Positions 58,380 through 64,000 of a stretch of 64,000 bases of DNA are shown here, one piece after another. Position numbers and translations under genes: made by a program. Position 1 is the stretch's first letter, and each line of letters begins with the position of its first letter. Origin of the DNA: Gnetum montanum (taxonomy: Eukaryota; Streptophyta; Gnetopsida; Gnetales; Gnetaceae); NCBI GenBank assembly GCA_015680685.1, contig MNCI01009404.1, positions 442,629-506,628 of the forward strand, in the 5' to 3' direction. The notes under the pieces are model-generated. The model searched no databases, was not told the DNA's origin, and saw nothing but the letters and a program-made list of their open reading frames with translations.

Positions 58380-59208
58380 TGAGAAGTAATAAGTACGTTC
58401 AGTGCTCCACCATACAATCTATAAGTATCATGGTAGAATGTGTGATAATTCATGGATGGATTAATAATAGTGTTGAGCATTATTAGATGATTTTTGGTCA
58501 CTTTCTTTCCACTTAGACTGTAGTCAACCTTATATTCATATGGTATAGCCTAGGTGAGGTGTATGATACATGATGTTGTTATGACCATGATTAAACTAAG
58601 TAAAAACATAAGAAATTAAAATGTATAACTAATTACTAAGTAAAGAAAAAGAAATCCTAGTTTATGTTAAAGATTTGATATGTTTTAGCAAGCTTAACAT
58701 GCTAGTTTATGTTTATATGGATTTACACCATGCACTTTGGCATATACTGTCATGTTATGTAAAAATTTCTATAGTTTTGAATAATTAATGTTAAATTAGT
58801 TATTTTAAACTAAGAATAGTAACTACTAATAACTAATAGTTGTGTCTTTTGGCTTCTTGGATATGACTATTCTATTGTTACTATATAAGTGTTGATTTGG
58901 TTCAAAATCTATGAAGAATAATAACATGGAATAGTATGTATACAATGTGTATCTATCTTATTCTTTATAGTCATCAAATTGGCTTTAGTATCTTGGAATT
59001 GGTAATTTAAACATCATAAAACTTTATCATGGTATTAAAGAAGGATTTTTAATGACTATTATATTACCGCTATGAAGTAATCATGGTGTGATGATAGTTA
59101 GGCATATTTAATGTGTTAGTAGGTATAGAAATTAATTTTATAATTTCATTTTTTACATTTTGACTTCTTCATGAAAACCATAGAGAGAAAGAAAGCATAG
59201 CACATCAT
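58380..59208 (-). repeat. 5' LTR of element H
   Basis: Begins TGAGAAGTAATAAG and resembles LTR B over the first ~250 bp (GGTCACTTTCTTTCCACTTAG, TGATGTTGTTATGACCATG). The end near CACATCA at 59208 is tentative. Identity to LTR B is lower than between the two B LTRs, so it belongs to a sister family. Confidence 0.5.
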
Positions 59209-61290
59209 CGATCTTTGTTGCATTAAATCTTGTATTCTAACTTAAATTTCTTCTTTCTCTTAGCCTATAAGTATTACTTTCTATATCTATAATAAAAAAC
59301 TCATGGTTTCTAGTTAAATTTTTAAGGAATTCAATGTTTCATGATTTTATTATTTTTATAAGTTAAATTGAATTTTATTTTATATAAATAGATTTTTGGA
59401 TTATTAAACTGTGTGCAATGATGTAAAATTGAAACACATAATAGTTTTTATTTGTAAAATTTCAAATTTAGAAAGCCCTAGGTTTTCTTTGGTTTTTGTA
59501 TAACTATTTGATGAAATAACTTCTAATGCTAGAGGTCAAGGATAGGGATAAGGATTTTCAAAGATGAAGTGTGTTCCATTGCCAATATCATTAGAATGTA
59601 CATAAACAAAATCATCATAGTCATTGTTACAACCATCATTGTGAAGCCATTATGGTAATCCTCATAGTGAGGCTTCAAGATCAAAAGCCAACACAAAGAA
59701 ATTGAAACTCAAGTCCACCATGGTAGCCTACTATGAAGTAGTGTCGAATAAAATAAGAGATTTTGACTTGCTTTTATCAAAAGAGGAATAGGTATAACAA
59801 TGTGTATTTTGGACATCCTCAGTATGTATGATTTTTGTTAAAAATGTTATGCTTGTACTTGTTTGTTTATAACTTTAGCTGGTTTGATATATTTTATGCA
59901 TTACGTTTATGATATTAATGACAAGCATTGGGTTTTTTAGATTCATAGTTAAGTCTATGTGATCCGTAAGGTTTAATCATACATATATGAACTGTTATTA
60001 TCATCTAGTAGGTATGCGCTAATCCCTTTATTGAGTATGATAGGATCTCATGATATTTGGTTGGGAGCATGACATGGCTATAATTAATGATTTTTTAATT
60101 AATATTATCAATTTATTCTATGAATGCATGGTATAAAAAATAGATATGTGATTTATTATTGAATTTTTCTTCATGTTTGTTTTAGATATTAATTACATTT
60201 AGTTTTATCTTAATTTCTTTATTGAGAGGTTTTGGACTATATATTATCATTGTAAGATTTTATGGTATTTTCTCTTTAATGATTTTGGTATATGAGGGAG
60301 TTACATTAGTGGGAGAGAAAGTTATTGTTATGATCAAAAAATTTGTGGTAATTTTCTTTTAGCTTCGCGGAAGCTTGAGAAATTGGTATTTTCCTCCATT
60401 CCATAGTTTTTAGTTAATCCCCATTAAAAATCCCATAGTTTAATTCTTTTTGGAAGAGGTGCTTAGAGATCGGAGCTAGAAAGTACTATAGGATTTTAGA
60501 TTGGTTGTGTGGATTACATGAATCTTTTTGACTTGCTTTTCTCCTTTTGTAGTTTTCGTCATTCAGATTAGAGATGAGTTATCTTGGCTTCATTCCTATT
60601 TATGATTATGGGATTTGTGCACATATGTGGAATGGGTATTATTCATTTTTGTCTTATGATTATGATATTATTTGTGTTTTTTTTTTGTGTACATGAAATG
60701 TGGTTTGATGAAATTTTACTTGCATATATCCTACTATTTTTCTATGAATTTTTGGTATGAAAATTGTAAGATTATTTTCAATAACTTTTATGAGATTGGA
60801 TTTTGCCATTCGTGGACTTAATAGATTATAAGTAAATGATGAATCTATGATGAATTCATATGAAGATGTGTTTCTTAATTTTAGGTAGAAGTGGTTGATT
60901 TCTATGATGCTAACTGGAGTTTAATAATTTTGGTTGATCCATTTTGTAGCTTATTAGATCCGTAATTCCCTGGTTTGATCTTGACCCATTCTTATAATAG
61001 CTTTTGTTTGCATATTGTTTTGGCTTGAATTCCTCTTTCCCTTGGTATTCTATGATCTTAATGTATTGTATTACTTTTTTTCCCTTACATTAAGCTTTTC
61101 CTAGTCTTGTGGTTATCATAACTTTAGTGTTCTCTCCGTATCTCGATGTTGGATTTTCCTCTTTTCTTGTCAATTTACATTTTGGAATCATTGAGCCCTT
61201 TCCTATTTCTTTACCTATTCTTATCATTTTGGAGTATTTCCCAGCTATTTTCTGATCTTTTCTATTTGAACAAGATGCTCTAGACCCTTG
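59209..61290. other. AT-rich DNA without recognised genes
   Basis: No coding frame, LTR pair or RNA gene could be supported on either strand. A short plus-strand frame near 59690-59770 contains GTSNKIRDFDLLLSKEE-like residues in a third frame, but it is too short and isolated to assign. Confidence 0.4.
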
Positions 61291-61381
61291 TTAGATGTCT
61301 TTCCAAAATCCTTGTATCTTTGTAAAGATGTTTCACTTACACAAAAGATGCCTTGTCCTATTCCAAAACATCTCTCAATTC

Positions 61382-61735
61382 CTAAGACATCTCATCCAAT
61401 GCCACGACATCTCATCCAAGATGACTCATATGAGATGTCATGACATTTCCATCCAAACTTCTTTCCTAAAATGTTAAGAAATCTTTCCTAAGACTTCTTC
61501 CCTGAGATGTCATGACATCTCCAATGAGGCTTCTCACCTAAGATGTCATGATATCTCCTTGAGACTTCTTTCCTAAGATGTCATGATATCTCCCCGAAGA
61601 TGTCATGACATCTTCCCTAAGACTTCTTCCTTGAAATGTCATGACATTTCATCCTAGACTTCTTCCTCGAGATGTCACATCATCTCATCCAAGAATTCTC
61701 ATTTGAGATGTCATGACATCTCTCTAATATTTTAT
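61382..61735. repeat. 36-bp-period array of GAGATGTCATGACATCTC palindromes
   Basis: Eight palindromic cores are centred at about 61440, 61512, 61548, 61583, 61605, 61641, 61677 and 61713. Spacing is 36 bp or a multiple for most; a degenerate core at about 61476 fills the 72-bp gap. Two cores (61504-61521 and 61705-61722) are perfect 18-bp palindromes. Spacers share CCTAAGACTTCTTCC. Looser AGATG/GACATCT copies extend left to about 61294. A TATA-like TATTTTATAAAAC follows at once (about 61729-61741). It may be the U3 of a copia-type LTR. Confidence 0.85.
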
Positions 61736-61741
61736 AAAACT

Positions 61742-62527
61742 CTATCAAATCCTTTCTATTGTTGGATTGACTTTGTTCTCCTTGGACTTGATTGTCATCT
61801 TGGAATATGGTTGAGTTATGTAAGCTTTTGGACTATGGGTTTTGGTTCCTCATGATGCGTGATTATCACATGATGGAATTTTTCCTATTAGTATCTTGTG
61901 AATCATTGATTGGTATCTATTGGCACATTTTGGCCATTTCATGGAATAGGTTAGCATGATTAAAGGTTTATGCAGTTGGATAAGTGGCAAGAATTTCAAT
62001 TTGTAGAAAAAATAGAAATAGCATCTAATCTAAAAAAGAAAGAAAAATGATATTAGCACTTTTTACCAAAGAAGGAGTGGAAATGCTATTTTTCTGTGGT
62101 GTTATTAAGGTGCTATTTTTAATAGAGACGTTTGGCCATGTTCTATAGTTACTTCAGAAATAATTGTTTTACAAATCAATTATTTGTAGCTTTCTCAACT
62201 GCCTTGAGGAGAAGAGGCATCAACGTCTTATTTGTAGTAATAATGCCCATATCCACATCCAAAAACCTCCCCTTGAAAAAATCAAGAAGATTACCAGAGG
62301 CATCAACTACAAGATCACCGGCTTCTGTGAAATTTTAGATAAATTGGAATTCAGAAACCAAATCCATGTAAATGTAAAACAAAAATATTCTTTGTAAATA
62401 AATTAAAATAAAGAAGCATATTACGTTATTGCTAAATGGCACACAAGTGGACAATAACAAGAAAAAGAGAGTGATGGAACAGTAAAGTTTGCTTTTATTG
62501 CATTATTTCCGAAAAATCCAAAATCAA
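61742..62527. other. Unassigned stretch
   Basis: No supported gene. On the minus strand 62330-62164 reads LLDFFKG and, after a shift, DVDMGIITTNKTLMPLLLKA, which has a protein-like look but no recognised family. It could be related to the PPR fragment next to it. Confidence 0.3.
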
Positions 62528-62735
62528 TTAGTTGCAGATAAGAGCATTCGATTGAAGATCCGTTTCTATCCTCTGCTTAAAAAGCTTCATAGCTTCCTCA
62601 ACCTATCCATGCCTGCATAGTCCAGCAGTTGCAGCGAAATAACCATAAACATCCAGAGACAATTCGTGTTCACGCATTTCTTCGAACACCTGGTAGACAC
62701 CATCTTGTCCATTCTCTCTGCAACTAATTCAATGG
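62528..62735 (-). pseudogene. PPR gene fragment
   Basis: The minus strand reads GVYQVFEEMREHELSLDVYG, then YFAATAGLCRHG, a TAG stop, and VEEAMKLFKQ. This is one pentatricopeptide repeat and the next start: the E-A-x-x-V-F-E-E-M-x-E...P-D-V-x-x-Y...L-C-x-x-G-R-V-E-E-A-x-x-L-F pattern. PPR proteins bind organellar RNA in chloroplasts or mitochondria. TGA before ISCREN and TAG inside the repeat, plus the lack of further repeats, make it a pseudogene piece. Confidence 0.7.
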
Positions 62736-63482
62736 CGGAAATTTCCATTCTTCAACGATGGCGATGGAACCTGCTATGCTTATGCACCGTCTAATTACCC
62801 TCATTCCTAGCAATGTGGCAATGAAGAGTGCAATGCGGCAGGGCCTGGCACAAAATAAGCAAAGAAAACGTTCTTTATTCCGAATTTCTGAGACGATTTT
62901 GCCAGAGCTAAACCTGCAACATAGTAATTTTCAGAAATGAAGAAAGTTTAGTGAGATTGCTTCTTGAGACTCTTTTACGGAGCGGCGCGTTTATTTAAGG
63001 TTTTGAGGGCTTTATTAAGGCAGATCGTGATGGGATTTATTTAGGTGACAATGGTGACCATTATCGTGATTTGGTGTACTAGGGCTTGTAGCAGCCTTGT
63101 TATTGTCGTTGGATGTCAAGGGAATGAGCCTCTAGCCTTGAACCTGCTTGTGTTGCTGACCCATGAATTTGGCTTTGATCTTGGCCTCTCTGTTGCAGTT
63201 GCTGCACTTGTGACGATTATTGAAACCGCTTTGTGGGCCAGTTTAAGACAGGGCAGAACTACATTCCGAATCCTGCAAAGCAGAAACAGAGCATGTGTTC
63301 ATTTTTGCAGGTTGTGCACAAGGACGAGGAAAAATTAGTTATAGAAACACCAATAGCACTGTCACTGCCATTAAACACCTGCTTAGCCATCGTCGCTTCT
63401 CTGCCATGGACTAGTCCCTAATCTGCGTGAAAAATAAGAACAAAAATCCATCAGCCAAGAACAAGTGAACTTCGTTCTAGGC
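62736..63482. other. GC-richer stretch, possibly decayed coding DNA
   Basis: Composition rises well above the window average and several frames stay open (plus strand 63045-63338 and 63233-63421; minus strand around 63400-63290). One minus-strand reading has CSNCNREAKIKAKF near 63185, like a damaged CCHC knuckle. None can be assigned. It may be the remains of the PPR gene's 5' part or of a host gene. Confidence 0.3.
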
Positions 63483-63798
63483 AGCTTCAAAACCACGGTA
63501 GTCTGCATTCGGAGGAATGATGCTCCAAGGTTTTCTGGTAAGAGGCAGCAACGACAAAATCATTTGCAATCGGAGACGCTGTGGCGGTAAAGAGAATATT
63601 ACAATACCTAGTATTCCAAGAGTTACGAAGCTATTGCTTCAGCTTCAAAACCACGGCAGTCTGCATTCGGAGGAATGATGCTCCAAGGTTTTCTGGTAAG
63701 AGGCAGCAACGACAAAATCATTTGCAATCGGAGACGCTGTGGCGGTAAAGAGAATATTACAATACCTAGTATTCCAAGAGTTACGAAGCTATTGCTTC
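63483..63798. repeat. 158-bp near-perfect tandem duplication
   Basis: 63483-63640 and 63641-63798 both run from AGCTTCAAAACCACGG to GAAGCTATTGCTTC and differ at one base (GGTAGT/GGCAGT). This identity is far higher than in any older repeat here, so the duplication is recent or an assembly overlap. Confidence 0.9.
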
Positions 63799-64000
63799 AT
63801 TCTGTGACTTCTGTGTATCCTTTGTCTTTTGGCTGAATTTCGTACGTGGCAAGGTTTGTGATGGTTTTTCGGTAGCTTCTAATGCGTTTGAAAAAAAATT
63901 GTGATTTAAGGAGAAGTGGGGCCAGGCCTCCATGGAAAAGGTTGAGATCATACTTTTGAGTAGTGCCAAACCTTTGAAGAGTGTAATTGTGTATGAAATT
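63799..64000 (-). other. Possible N-terminal coding exon
   Basis: A minus-strand frame from ATG at 63969 to a stop at 63781 codes 62 residues starting MALLKSMISTFSMEAW. It is rich in Ser, Asn, Thr and Lys and poor in acidic residues near the start, as in organelle-targeting peptides. With the PPR fragment 1.1 kb downstream on the same strand, it could be the start of that gene, but no continuous link is visible. Confidence 0.25.

Noticed and set aside
63140-63230. CSNCNREAKIKAKF as a gag zinc knuckle on the minus strand
   Set aside because: It lacks the His and last Cys, and no gag or pol frame surrounds it. Mentioned only as a weak trace.
1-64000. tRNA, rRNA, CRISPR, bacterial operons or riboswitches
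   Set aside because: No cloverleaf, rRNA core, spacer-repeat array or bacterial gene order was seen; the DNA is plant nuclear in character. GGTTTGAATC-like pieces are parts of LTR element leaders, not tRNA genes.

Overview
The window looks like plant nuclear DNA from a very large, repeat-rich, AT-rich and heavily methylated genome. The evidence is plant-type LINEs, Ty3/gypsy elements of the Tat and Athila/Tat type, copia-type LTR elements, two exons of a plant GET4-like gene and a fragment of a pentatricopeptide-repeat (PPR) gene. Nearly all transposon frames are broken by stops one C>T or G>A change away from CAG, CAA, CGA or TGG, as expected from long decay of methylated cytosine. A gymnosperm is my best guess (inference only).

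Layout. 0.8-5.1 kb: a degraded 5'-truncated LINE with a poly(A) end. 5.1-5.5 kb: a tiny LTR element (TRIM-like). 6.3-7.05 kb: two exons of a GET4-like gene, minus strand. 7.6-8.4 kb: an RTE-type LINE 3' end. 9.9-14.9 kb: a stack of related LTRs (solo LTR F carrying solo LTR E, then LTR A with a long 3'-proximal reading frame, ORF3). 14.9-16.6 kb: a second copy of the LINE 3' half. 17.1-22.3 kb: a copia-type element (C) with gag but no visible pol. 22.3-31.7 kb: an Athila/Tat-like element (B) with paired LTRs, an Asp-type primer site, gag and ORF3. 32.8-37.5 kb: a relative (D), whose LTR is split by solo LTR K. 38.0-56.7 kb: a Tat-type gypsy element (G) with paired LTRs, gag, protease, RT, RNase H and integrase, interrupted at about 43.7-51.1 kb by an insertion. 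That insertion holds a ~190-bp tandem array and a seven-exon reading frame (J) on the opposite strand. 56.7-59.2 kb: RT, protease and 5' LTR of another Athila/Tat-like element (H). 61.4-61.7 kb: a 36-bp-period array of perfect palindromes. 62.5-64 kb: more GC-rich DNA with a PPR fragment and a 158-bp tandem duplication.

The likely host genes are the GET4-like exons and the PPR fragment. Everything else that codes belongs to mobile elements. The three most interesting points are the phase-consistent seven-exon frame J nested inside a gypsy element; the repeated arrangement in which unrelated LTR families carry their own palindromic short-motif arrays just upstream of a TATA box; and the recurrent ORF3 between the internal region and the 3' LTR of the A, B and D elements. 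All coordinates were read by eye without alignment software, so ends marked approximate may be off by tens of bases.
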